NCBI GenBank assembly: GCA_003456155.1
Contig: DMPC01000033.1
Coordinates: 311-5,781 of the forward strand
Direction of reading: 5' to 3'
DNA: 5,471 nucleotides
Source of the DNA: Actinomycetota bacterium
GTDB taxonomy: Bacteria > Actinomycetota > Actinomycetes > S36-B12
Shown in pieces: positions 1 through 5,438 of this stretch (positions are counted from its first letter, which is position 1; every line of letters starts with the position of its first letter). Under the pieces are notes generated by a model. That model saw only the letters and a list, made by a program, of their open reading frames with translations. It did not search any database and had not been told where the DNA came from. A program made the position numbers and the translations under genes.

Positions 1-458
1 TCATCGGCCTGGTCATCAGCGTCCACGTAGCGGGGATGTACGCCTTCTCGCCCGTCGTCGGCTGGGCGGTCGACCGCTTCGGTCGGATCCAGGTCATCGT
101 GGCCGGCATCGGGATCCTCGTCGTCGCCTGCATCGTTGCCGGGCTGGCCCCCGGAGACAACGTGCCGATGCTCGGCGTGGGGCTGTTCCTGCTGGGCCTG
201 GGCTGGTCGTGCACGCTCATTGCCGGCTCCACCCTCGTGACCGACGAGGTGGAGGAGACCGAGCGCCCGGCCGTGCAGGGTCTGTCCGACCTGGTGATGA
301 ATGCGGCGGGAGCGGTCGGGGGAGCCCTCGCGGGCATCATCGTCCTGGTGTCGTCCTATGGCTGGCTGTGTGCTGCCGCCCTCATCCCGTTGGCCGTGCT
401 GGTGGTCCTCATGTCTCTTCCGGCGTGTCGCCAGCATTCGAACATGCGTTCGATGTAG
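1..458 (+). CDS. MFS transporter, C-terminal part (5' truncated by window)
   Basis: This is the end of a major facilitator superfamily permease, an inner-membrane secondary transporter. Substrate cannot be told. The open frame runs in from the left edge (first full codon at base 3) and gives 151 residues before TAG at 456-458. The stretch GWAVDRFGR (about residues 19-27) is the motif A-like loop that MFS proteins carry between TM2/3 and again between TM8/9. Four hydrophobic segments follow (about residues 28-47, 55-78, 90-119 and 122-140), matching TM9-TM12, so only the C-terminal half is present. The ATG at base 36 is internal and should not be taken as the start. The last eight codons overlap the SOS box of the downstream recA gene, so the tail sequence (QHSNMRSM) may be shaped by operator constraint. 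Family assignment is fairly secure; any drug-efflux role would be guesswork. Confidence 0.85.
   Translation, partial: IGLVISVHVAGMYAFSPVVGWAVDRFGRIQVIVAGIGILVVACIVAGLAPGDNVPMLGVGLFLLGLGWSCTLIAGSTLVTDEVEETERPAVQGLSDLVMNAAGAVGGALAGIIVLVSSYGWLCAAALIPLAVLVVLMSLPACRQHSNMRSM
438..453. promoter_or_regulatory. LexA binding site (SOS box) for recA
   Basis: The 16 bases TCGAACATGCGTTCGA are a perfect TCGAAC-N4-GTTCGA palindrome, matching the SOS box known for mycobacteria and other actinobacteria. It lies 134 bases before the recA start and inside the last codons of the MFS gene, ending two bases before its stop codon. A TAnnnT-type -10 (TAGTTT, 456-461) begins three bases after it, so the box would fill the spacer of a LexA-blocked promoter reading into recA. 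The operator is seen directly; the exact promoter is inferred. Confidence 0.9.
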
Positions 459-461
459 TTT
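456..461 (+). promoter_or_regulatory. Candidate -10 box of LexA-controlled recA promoter
   Basis: TAGTTT fits the actinobacterial TAnnnT -10 pattern and starts three bases after the SOS box. Its first three bases are also the stop codon of the MFS gene. The matching -35 region (about 432-438) has no consensus hexamer. A start about 7 bases downstream would give a recA leader of roughly 120 bases. This is supported mainly by its position next to the operator. Confidence 0.35.
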
Positions 462-511
462 CCCCAGTGTCGTTCCTGATGGTCAGCCCTGCACAGGCTG
501 GCGGTGGGGAA
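460..511. repeat. Nested inverted repeats between MFS gene and recA; possible terminator
   Basis: The outer arms TTCCCCA (460-466) and TGGGGAA (505-511) are perfectly complementary. Inside them, GTCAGCC (482-488) pairs with GGCTGGC (496-502) through six Watson-Crick pairs and one T-G wobble around a 7-base loop. The structure begins right after the MFS stop codon and ends six bases before the PafBC-type promoter, so it could end MFS transcription and insulate recA. There is no T-run, though actinobacterial terminators often lack one. Confidence 0.35.
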
Positions 512-516
512 GGACG

Positions 517-539
517 CTGTCAGACCCGCCACCTAGCGT
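517..539 (+). promoter_or_regulatory. RecA-NDp / PafBC-type DNA-damage promoter of recA
   Basis: CTGTCAGAC (517-525), eight bases, then TAGCGT (534-539) fits the published mycobacterial RecA-NDp consensus tTGTCRgtg-N8-TAnnnT, including the exact N8 spacing; the mismatches fall in the weakly conserved flanks. This promoter class is LexA-independent and is activated by the PafBC regulator after DNA damage. A start about 7 bases after the TAnnnT box (near 546) would give a leader of about 42 bases to the recA ATG, close to the arrangement at M. tuberculosis recA P1. Confidence 0.75.
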
Positions 540-576
540 GCTTCGTGCATGACCCGCGACATGTCCACCCCACGAC

Positions 577-581
577 AGGAG
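577..581 (+). promoter_or_regulatory. Shine-Dalgarno site of recA
   Basis: AGGAG lies six bases before ATG 588, which is ideal spacing. It decides the recA start in favour of 588 over the in-frame ATG at 549, which has no such site and would sit within a few bases of the predicted transcription start. Confidence 0.85.
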
Positions 582-587
582 AACGCC

Positions 588-1646
588 ATGGCCACCGCCG
601 CCCAGGACCGAGAGAAGGCTCTCGACGCCGCCCTTGCCCAGATCGAGCGCCAGTTCGGCAAGGGCTCGGTGATGCGCCTCGGTGAAGAGGGGCGCGCCCC
701 GGTCGAGGTGATCCCGACCGGATCCATCGCGCTCGATGTTGCCCTCGGCATCGGCGGCCTGCCGCGTGGCCGGATCGTGGAGATCTACGGGCCGGAGTCG
801 TCGGGCAAGACGACGGTCGCCCTGCATGCGATCGCCCAGGTGCAGGCTCAAGGAGGCCTGGCGGCCTTTATCGACGCCGAGCATGCCCTGGATCCCGACT
901 ACGCCTCGCGGCTGGGCGTGGATCTGGACAACCTCTATGTCTCGCAGCCCGATACCGGTGAGCAGGCTCTGGAGATCTGCGACACCCTGGTGCGATCCGG
1001 GGCCATCGACCTGGTGGTCATCGACTCCGTCGCCGCACTCGTGCCTCGCGCCGAGATCGAGGGAGAGATGGGCGACTCCCACGTCGGCCTGCAGGCGCGT
1101 CTGATGAGCCAGGCACTGCGCAAGATGGCCGGCGCGCTGAGCAACACCAATACGACAGCCATCTTCATCAATCAGCTGCGCGAGAAGATCGGGGTCATGT
1201 TCGGCTCGCCGGAGACCACCACCGGTGGCAAGGCCCTGAAGTTCTACTCGTCCGTCCGTCTCGATGTGCGGCGGATCGAGACGCTCAAGGGCGGCACTGA
1301 GGCCGTCGGCAATCGCACGCGCATCAAGGTGGTCAAGAACAAGGTCGCTCCGCCGTTCAAGCAGGCTGAGTTCGACATCCTCTACGGGGAGGGAATCTCC
1401 CGTGAGGGCTCCCTGATCGACATCGGTGTCGACGCGGGTATCGTCCGCAAGTCCGGTGCCTGGTACACCTACGACGGCGATCAGCTTGGACAGGGCAAGG
1501 AGAACGCCCGGACCTTCCTCAAGGACAACCCGGATCTGGCGAACGAGATCGAGAAGCGGATCAAGGAGTCGCTGGGCATCGGTGCTCGTGTGGATGCGCC
1601 GGCTGATGCAGTCGAACCGGTGGCTGCGGCTCCCATCGACGAATAG
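588..1646 (+). CDS. recA: RecA recombinase
   Basis: RecA is the cytoplasmic DNA-dependent ATPase that forms filaments on single-stranded DNA, drives strand exchange and stimulates LexA self-cleavage in the SOS response. The product is 352 residues, normal for the family. Visible landmarks are the Walker A motif GPESSGKTT (68-76), the catalytic glutamate E98 in AEHALDP, the Walker B strand LVVID ending at D146, the L1 region (about 156-165) and the L2 region with GVMFGSPETTTGG (202-214). KFYSSVRLDVRR (218-229) is also typical. There is no intein, unlike M. tuberculosis recA. An in-frame ATG 39 bases upstream exists, but the AGGAG site and the family-like N-terminus (ATAAQDREKALDAAL) favour 588. 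Upstream lie a perfect SOS box and a PafBC-type promoter, so induction by DNA damage through two routes is expected. recX follows after eight bases. Confidence 0.98.
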   Translation: MATAAQDREKALDAALAQIERQFGKGSVMRLGEEGRAPVEVIPTGSIALDVALGIGGLPRGRIVEIYGPESSGKTTVALHAIAQVQAQGGLAAFIDAEHALDPDYASRLGVDLDNLYVSQPDTGEQALEICDTLVRSGAIDLVVIDSVAALVPRAEIEGEMGDSHVGLQARLMSQALRKMAGALSNTNTTAIFINQLREKIGVMFGSPETTTGGKALKFYSSVRLDVRRIETLKGGTEAVGNRTRIKVVKNKVAPPFKQAEFDILYGEGISREGSLIDIGVDAGIVRKSGAWYTYDGDQLGQGKENARTFLKDNPDLANEIEKRIKESLGIGARVDAPADAVEPVAAAPIDE

Positions 1647-1654
1647 CCCCTATC

Positions 1655-2218
1655 GTGCGCCGAGAACCGACTCCTGGCTCGCCGGCCGACCGTCAGCCCG
1701 AGGCTGATCCCGAGCAGGTCGCTCGCACGATCCTGCTTCGGCGGCTGACTGCAGCACCACGCTCGCGGTCCGACCTTCGTGGAGACCTGCTCAAGCGCGG
1801 CATTCCCGAGGATGTTGCCGATCGGGCGCTCGACCGCTTCGTCGAGGTGGGCCTCATTGATGATGCGTCCTACTCGCGTATGTGGGTCGAGTCCCGTCAG
1901 CGCACCCGAGGGGTGGCCACGTCGGCGTTGCGTCAGGAGTTGCGGCGCAAGGGTATTGAGGACGTCCTTGTCGAGGCTGCCCTGTCGGGGATCGACCCGG
2001 ATTCGGAGCGTGAGCGTGCGCGGCAGTTGGTCCGGGTCAAGGCGCGCACCATGTCGCGACTGGACCCCCAGGTCCGCGTCCGGCGACTTGTGGGCATGCT
2101 TCAGCGGCGCGGATACTCAGGCGCGGTCGCCTATGGCGTGGTCCTCGAGGTGCTCGGCGATGATGTCGCAGAGGTGGGCGTTGCGGGAGCGGAGTCCTTC
2201 GCTCAGGCCGGGGAGTGA
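1655..2218 (+). CDS. recX: RecX, regulatory protein of RecA
   Basis: RecX binds RecA filaments and modulates, usually inhibits, recombinase and co-protease activity, limiting RecA after damage. The 187-residue product has a charged Pro/Arg-rich N-terminus (1-20), then three helical repeats typical of RecX: about 24-70 (ARTILLRRLTAAPRSRSDL to VEVGLIDD), 71-112 (YSRMWVESR, LRQELRRKGI) and 118-167 (LVRVKAR to LQRRGYS). The SRSDLRGDLLKRGI and GLIDDASYSR stretches are characteristic. The start is a GTG eight bases after the recA stop. No clear Shine-Dalgarno sequence precedes it, which suggests translational coupling to recA and so a low RecX:RecA ratio. No terminator is visible between the two genes, so it should share recA's damage-induced transcripts. 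The gene ends 36 bases from the convergent tetR stop. The exact start is the least certain part. Confidence 0.93.
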   Translation: MRREPTPGSPADRQPEADPEQVARTILLRRLTAAPRSRSDLRGDLLKRGIPEDVADRALDRFVEVGLIDDASYSRMWVESRQRTRGVATSALRQELRRKGIEDVLVEAALSGIDPDSERERARQLVRVKARTMSRLDPQVRVRRLVGMLQRRGYSGAVAYGVVLEVLGDDVAEVGVAGAESFAQAGE

Positions 2219-2254
2219 CGTCGCAGGGTGACGTGATCGCGCTGACGGGAGCTG

Positions 2255-2866
2255 TCAGGCTGCCGGTGGCTTCCTCGGCTGCTTGAGCAGCGGGAGCACG
2301 ATGGCATCGATGATGTGGCCGACCTCGTCTGCGGAGGGGCAGGCTCCCGTCATGACCATGCTGTGCATGACCATCGAGGCGGGAATCTGCAGGACATAGG
2401 GATCGATCGGCTGGGGAGGGATCTCTCCGCGAGCCATGGCCAGCTGCAGCAGGGTCACCAGTTCTGCCTGCTTGGGCAGGCCGAAACGGACCTGGAACTC
2501 CTCGACGAGACTGGGGTCGTGGGCGCCCTCGGAGATGAGCTCGCGCAGGACGATTCCCAGGCTGCCCTCGAGTTCCTTGCTCAGGGTCGTCATCGAGTTC
2601 AGCAGATCGTCGCGCAGACTCCCGGTGGAGGTCTCCGGGGTGGGAAGGTTCTCCTCCATCGTGCTGATGAACACGTCCAGCGCGAGAGCCCGAGCGTTGG
2701 GCCAGCGTCGGTACAGCGCGGACTTGCCTGTTCCCGCGCGCCGGGCGATGCGATCCATCGAGGCGCCGCGCAGACCGTTCTCGGCGAGTTCCTCCAGTGC
2801 GGCCGAGAACACGGCGTCTCTCAATACCTCGCCGCGGCGTCGCGGTGCGGGCATCAGGACGGACAT
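2255..2866 (-). CDS. TetR/AcrR-family transcriptional regulator
   Basis: A 203-residue one-component repressor, normal length for TetR. The N-terminal DNA-binding domain spans about residues 12-60: helix 1 (GEVLRDAVFSAALEELAENG), then the helix-turn-helix ASMDRIARRAGTGKSALYRRW (35-55) with the family's K-x-x-L-Y-x-x-W pattern. The C-terminal part (GSLRDDLL, VLRELISEGAHDPSL, LQLAMARGEI, PSADEVGHIIDAIV) resembles the TetR C-terminal ligand-binding type often called TetR_C_11. I place the start at ATG 2866; a second ATG at 2854 is possible. Neither has a good Shine-Dalgarno site, so a short-leader or leaderless transcript may apply. The frame stays open for about 2 kb further upstream, but that part is antisense to the transporter and not protein-like. 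It is divergent from the MMPL transporter and probably represses both genes through the inverted repeat at 2887-2906. The ligand is unknown. Confidence 0.93.
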   Translation of the reverse strand: MSVLMPAPRRRGEVLRDAVFSAALEELAENGLRGASMDRIARRAGTGKSALYRRWPNARALALDVFISTMEENLPTPETSTGSLRDDLLNSMTTLSKELEGSLGIVLRELISEGAHDPSLVEEFQVRFGLPKQAELVTLLQLAMARGEIPPQPIDPYVLQIPASMVMHSMVMTGACPSADEVGHIIDAIVLPLLKQPRKPPAA

Positions 2867-2886
2867 GCCGGAACGGTAGCAGCGAT

Positions 2887-2906
2887 AGGGGACGTGCGCG
2901 TCCCCT
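2887..2906. promoter_or_regulatory. Inverted repeat, likely operator of the TetR regulator
   Basis: AGGGGACG (2887-2894) and CGTCCCCT (2899-2906) form a perfect 8+8 inverted repeat around TGCG. Its size and position between divergent tetR and transporter genes are typical of a TetR-family dimer operator. It lies 20 bases before the regulator's start and ends three bases before TTGACA, so one bound dimer could block both promoters. The repeat is seen directly; its binding partner is inferred. Confidence 0.7.
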
Positions 2907-2909
2907 GAT

Positions 2910-2938
2910 TTGACAGATAGAGGACAGTGGCGTTCGCT
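2910..2938 (+). promoter_or_regulatory. Candidate promoter of the MMPL transporter
   Basis: TTGACA (2910-2915) is an exact sigma-70-type -35 hexamer, uncommon by chance in such GC-rich DNA. At 17 bases downstream the -10 position reads TTCGCT (2933-2938), a poor match. The -35 box abuts the inverted repeat, which supports a real regulated promoter. A start near 2945 would leave a leader of about 95 bases. Confidence 0.4.
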
Positions 2939-2947
2939 ACGGAGAGT

Positions 2948-2969
2948 GGACATCGCCATGGCGGTGTCC
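2948..2969. repeat. Second palindrome in the tetR-MMPL spacer
   Basis: GGACATCGCC (2948-2957) and GGCGGTGTCC (2960-2969) pair over ten positions with a single T/G exception around a central AT. The core CGCCATGGCG is a perfect palindrome. It falls at or just after the predicted transcription start, so it may be a second DNA operator. It could also be a leader hairpin if the tight AT turn opens by one or two pairs. The sequence differs from the 2887 repeat. Confidence 0.45.
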
Positions 2970-2996
2970 GGGGCGAGGCCAGCAGGGCTCGCCCGG
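2968..2996 (+). other. Leader hairpin upstream of the MMPL transporter
   Basis: GGGCGAG (2971-2977) and CTCGCCC (2988-2994) are perfectly complementary around a 10-base loop. CC (2968-2969) with GG (2995-2996) can extend the stem past one bulged G. It lies inside the predicted untranslated leader, between the second palindrome and the hairpin that covers the ribosome binding site. Function is unknown. Confidence 0.35.
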
Positions 2997-3013
2997 TGAC
3001 CTCGGGGCTCTGC

Positions 3014-3039
3014 GGCCTCCTTGATCCTGGAAGGGGCCC
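3014..3039 (+). promoter_or_regulatory. Shine-Dalgarno site of MMPL gene with pairing anti-SD sequence
   Basis: AAGGGG (3031-3036), preceded by GG, sits four bases before ATG 3041 and supports that start. CCTCCTT (3016-3022), the same bases as the 16S rRNA anti-Shine-Dalgarno core, lies just upstream. It can fold back: CTCCTT (3017-3022) pairs with AAGGGG (one T-G wobble), and GG (3014-3015) with CC (3038-3039) across one mismatch, around an 8-base loop. The folded form would hide the ribosome binding site. The ribosome site is well supported; the hairpin role is inferred. Confidence 0.5.
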
Positions 3040-3040
3040 C

Positions 3041-5392
3041 ATGCCCGTCCTGTCTGCCTGGGCTGTCCGTCGTCCGGTTGTTGCGCTCATCACCTGGTTG
3101 ATCGCCCTGACCGCAGTCGTAGGGCTCGGCTCTCAGCTCGGTGGGAAGCTCAACGACTCCTTCGATCTCCCCGACACGGAGTCCAAGGTCGCGACGGACC
3201 TGCTGGTCCAGAGCGGCACGGACACCAGTCGAGTGGACGGTGGGGCCACCATCGTGTGGTCGGCCGAGGCCGGCGCGGCAACGGATCCCGCGGTCGCGGC
3301 CCGGGTGCTGCCCGTGCTCGAGGAGATCGCCGCTCTCGACTCCGTGACGTGCGTGACGAACCCCCTCGACCCCCAGGGCGCATCCCTGGGCACTGGCTGC
3401 CCTGCCCCTGCCCTCGACATGTCGGCGATGGCCTCGCTCACCCCCGAGGATCTCCAGGTTCTGGCCTCCCAGTTCTCCACCATCAGCCCGGACGGAACCG
3501 TCGCGTACGCGCAGGTGAGCTTCACCACGGGTCCGGAGGGTGAGCTGGAGGTGGGCGCCGAGGACGCCAAGGCAATCATTGCCGCGGTCGAAGGGCTCAA
3601 CTCTGATGGCCTGCGGGCCGGTGCCCAAGGGCAGGTGCTGGACTTCGCCGGCCAGCAGCCACCGAGCAGCGAGGCGATCGGCCTGCTTGTCGCGATCATC
3701 ATCCTGCTGGTCTCCTTCGGCTCCATCGTGGCAGCGGGCATGCCGATCGTCGTCGCCCTGATCGGTCTGGCAATGGGGCAGATGGGCGTCCTCCTCGTGG
3801 CGAACTTCCTCGACGTCGCGACGTTCGCTCCGACGTTGGCCGCGATGATCGGTCTCGGCGTGGGCATCGACTACGCACTCTTCGTGATGAATCGCTACCG
3901 GCAGGGCCTGCTGCACGGTCACGAGCCGAAGCGTGCGGCCATGGAGGCCGTCGAGACGGCTGGCCGAGCGGTCCTGTTCGCCGGCAGCACCGTGATCATC
4001 GCTCTCCTCGGCTTGTTCGTCCTGGGCATCAACTTCTTCAACGGCCTCGCTGTGGGCGCCGCCGTGACGGTCCTCGCGGTCATGCTGTCCGCGCTGTGGA
4101 TGCTGCCTGCGCTGCTCAGCCTCCTGGGAACCAAGGCGATCGCCTGGCGGCTGCCGTGGGGAAAGAAGGCCGGTTCCATGGTCGGGCACCCCGAGGGCCG
4201 AGCGTGGGCGCACTACGGACGCATGCTGCAGAAGCGCCCCATCCTCCCCGCGCTGTTGGCACTGGCCATCGTGGTCGTCCTCGCGATCCCGCTCTTCAGC
4301 CTCCGGCAGGGCTTCGCCGACGACTCGGGCAAGCCGGAGGGTTCGTCGGCCCGCATCGCCTACGACCTGCGAGCAGAGGGCTTCGGCCCCGGGGTCAACG
4401 GCCCGTTCCTCGTGGTCGCCGACCTCTCGGATGCCACGTCGCCGGATGCCTTCGGACAGGTGATCGCTGGCCTCGCCGCGACCGAAGGAGTGGCCGGCAC
4501 GTCCCCGAGCATCGAGGCGCTGCCGGTCCTGGGCAAGCTCGCCCAGGCGAGCGCCGCGTCTGGGCAGGCTGGCGATCCGCAGACCATCCAGGCCATTGCC
4601 GTGTATCCGGACACGGCGCCTCAGGACGAAGCCACGACGCAGCTCCTGGACCGGCTCCGCACGGAGACGAACCCTGCTCTGCTCGAGGCCACTGGCGTGA
4701 AGCTCTATGTGGGTGGCACCCAGGCCATCACGAGTGACTTCACGACGGTTCTCGGCGATGCTCTTCCGATCTTCCTCGCCATCGTCATCGGGCTGGGCTT
4801 CCTGGCACTGGTACTGCTCTTCCATTCGATCGTCGTGCCGCTGACGGCTGCGATCACCAGCCTGCTGTCCTTCGCCGCGGCGATGGGCATCACGGTAGCG
4901 GTGTTCCAATGGGGCTGGCTCAGTGAGCTCCTCGGTGTCGCCAGTACGGGTCCGATCTTCCCGTTCCTGCCCATCATGGTGTTCTCGATCCTTTTCGGGC
5001 TGTCCATGGACTACCAGGTGTTCCTTGTGTCACGGATGCAGGAGGAGTGGATGCGCACCGGCGACAACCTGGCTTCGGTGAGGCGAGGACTCGCAGGCTC
5101 GGGCCGAGTAGTGGTTATTGCCGCGGCGATCATGGCGAGCGTCTTCCTGGCCTTCGTGCCCAGCACCAACAGCACCATCAAGCTGTTCGGCCTTGCGTTG
5201 GCCTCTGCGGTCATCATCGACGCATTCATCGTTCGTCTGGTGCTCGTTCCGGCACTCATGTCCATGCTTGGCAAGGTCAACTGGTGGCTTCCTGGCTGGC
5301 TCGATCGGGTTCTCCCTCGAGTGCAGATCGAGCCCGGCGAGGATGAGATCACCGACGACGAACCTGAAAGCGTCGGCGCCGCTCAACGCTGA
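3041..5392 (+). CDS. MMPL-family (RND superfamily) transporter
   Basis: A 783-residue inner-membrane exporter of the MMPL/YdfJ-like type, which uses the proton gradient to move lipids or hydrophobic compounds; the substrate here is unknown. The layout is a duplicated 6+6 TM fold: TM1 (about 12-31), extracytoplasmic domain 1 (32-207), TM2-TM6 (about 213-361), TM7 (401-420), extracytoplasmic domain 2 (421-570) and TM8-TM12 (about 574-745). The two proton-relay Asp-Tyr pairs of the family are present: D277-Y278 in GVGIDYALF and D657-Y658 in LSMDYQVF. The only two cysteines, C104 and C120, both lie in domain 1. The C-terminus is acidic. I chose ATG 3041 because AAGGGG precedes it and TM1 starts there; the GTG at 2927 would add 38 residues unlike a membrane N-terminus. 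It is divergent from a TetR regulator, a common efflux-cassette layout. Confidence 0.95.
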   Translation: MPVLSAWAVRRPVVALITWLIALTAVVGLGSQLGGKLNDSFDLPDTESKVATDLLVQSGTDTSRVDGGATIVWSAEAGAATDPAVAARVLPVLEEIAALDSVTCVTNPLDPQGASLGTGCPAPALDMSAMASLTPEDLQVLASQFSTISPDGTVAYAQVSFTTGPEGELEVGAEDAKAIIAAVEGLNSDGLRAGAQGQVLDFAGQQPPSSEAIGLLVAIIILLVSFGSIVAAGMPIVVALIGLAMGQMGVLLVANFLDVATFAPTLAAMIGLGVGIDYALFVMNRYRQGLLHGHEPKRAAMEAVETAGRAVLFAGSTVIIALLGLFVLGINFFNGLAVGAAVTVLAVMLSALWMLPALLSLLGTKAIAWRLPWGKKAGSMVGHPEGRAWAHYGRMLQKRPILPALLALAIVVVLAIPLFSLRQGFADDSGKPEGSSARIAYDLRAEGFGPGVNGPFLVVADLSDATSPDAFGQVIAGLAATEGVAGTSPSIEALPVLGKLAQASAASGQAGDPQTIQAIAVYPDTAPQDEATTQLLDRLRTETNPALLEATGVKLYVGGTQAITSDFTTVLGDALPIFLAIVIGLGFLALVLLFHSIVVPLTAAITSLLSFAAAMGITVAVFQWGWLSELLGVASTGPIFPFLPIMVFSILFGLSMDYQVFLVSRMQEEWMRTGDNLASVRRGLAGSGRVVVIAAAIMASVFLAFVPSTNSTIKLFGLALASAVIIDAFIVRLVLVPALMSMLGKVNWWLPGWLDRVLPRVQIEPGEDEITDDEPESVGAAQR

Positions 5393-5396
5393 TCTC

Positions 5397-5424
5397 TGCC
5401 CTGTCCACGGGAGGCGGCAGGGCA
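5397..5424 (+). terminator. Candidate terminator of the MMPL gene
   Basis: TGCCCTG (5397-5403) and CAGGGCA (5418-5424) form a perfect 7-bp GC-rich stem with a 14-base loop, beginning five bases after the transporter stop codon. There is no T-run after it, so it would be a non-canonical terminator of the kind common in actinobacteria. Position is the best argument. Confidence 0.4.
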
Positions 5425-5438
5425 TGGCAGCCGGGCCC

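Noticed and set aside
2215..2234. Direct repeat GTGACGT at 2215-2221 and 2228-2234
   Set aside because: Seven bases is too short to distinguish from chance, and one copy includes the recX stop codon.
2216..2258. Bidirectional terminator between recX and tetR
   Set aside because: Only two weak 5-bp hairpins are present (ACGTC 2218-2222 with GACGT 2230-2234; CTGAC 2242-2246 with GTCAG 2254-2258). Both overlap stop codons and lack T-runs, so they are not enough to call.
2867..2900. Defined -10/-35 promoter for tetR
   Set aside because: A TATCGC stretch (minus strand, 2887-2882) could be a -10, but no acceptable -35 lies at 16-19 bases, so I did not list it.
2927..3040. GTG 2927 as the start of the MMPL gene, adding 38 residues
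   Set aside because: The extension is Gly/Arg-rich, crosses the palindromes and lies before the natural TM1. ATG 3041 has a good ribosome site and a family-like N-terminus.
2867..4909. Open minus-strand frame continuing about 2 kb upstream of the tetR start, antisense to the MMPL gene
   Set aside because: The translation is dominated by Arg, His, Asp, Gln, Glu and Gly with no recognisable domain, as expected for the complement of a GC-rich coding sequence. The MMPL frame has clear TM segments and family motifs, so this is a shadow.
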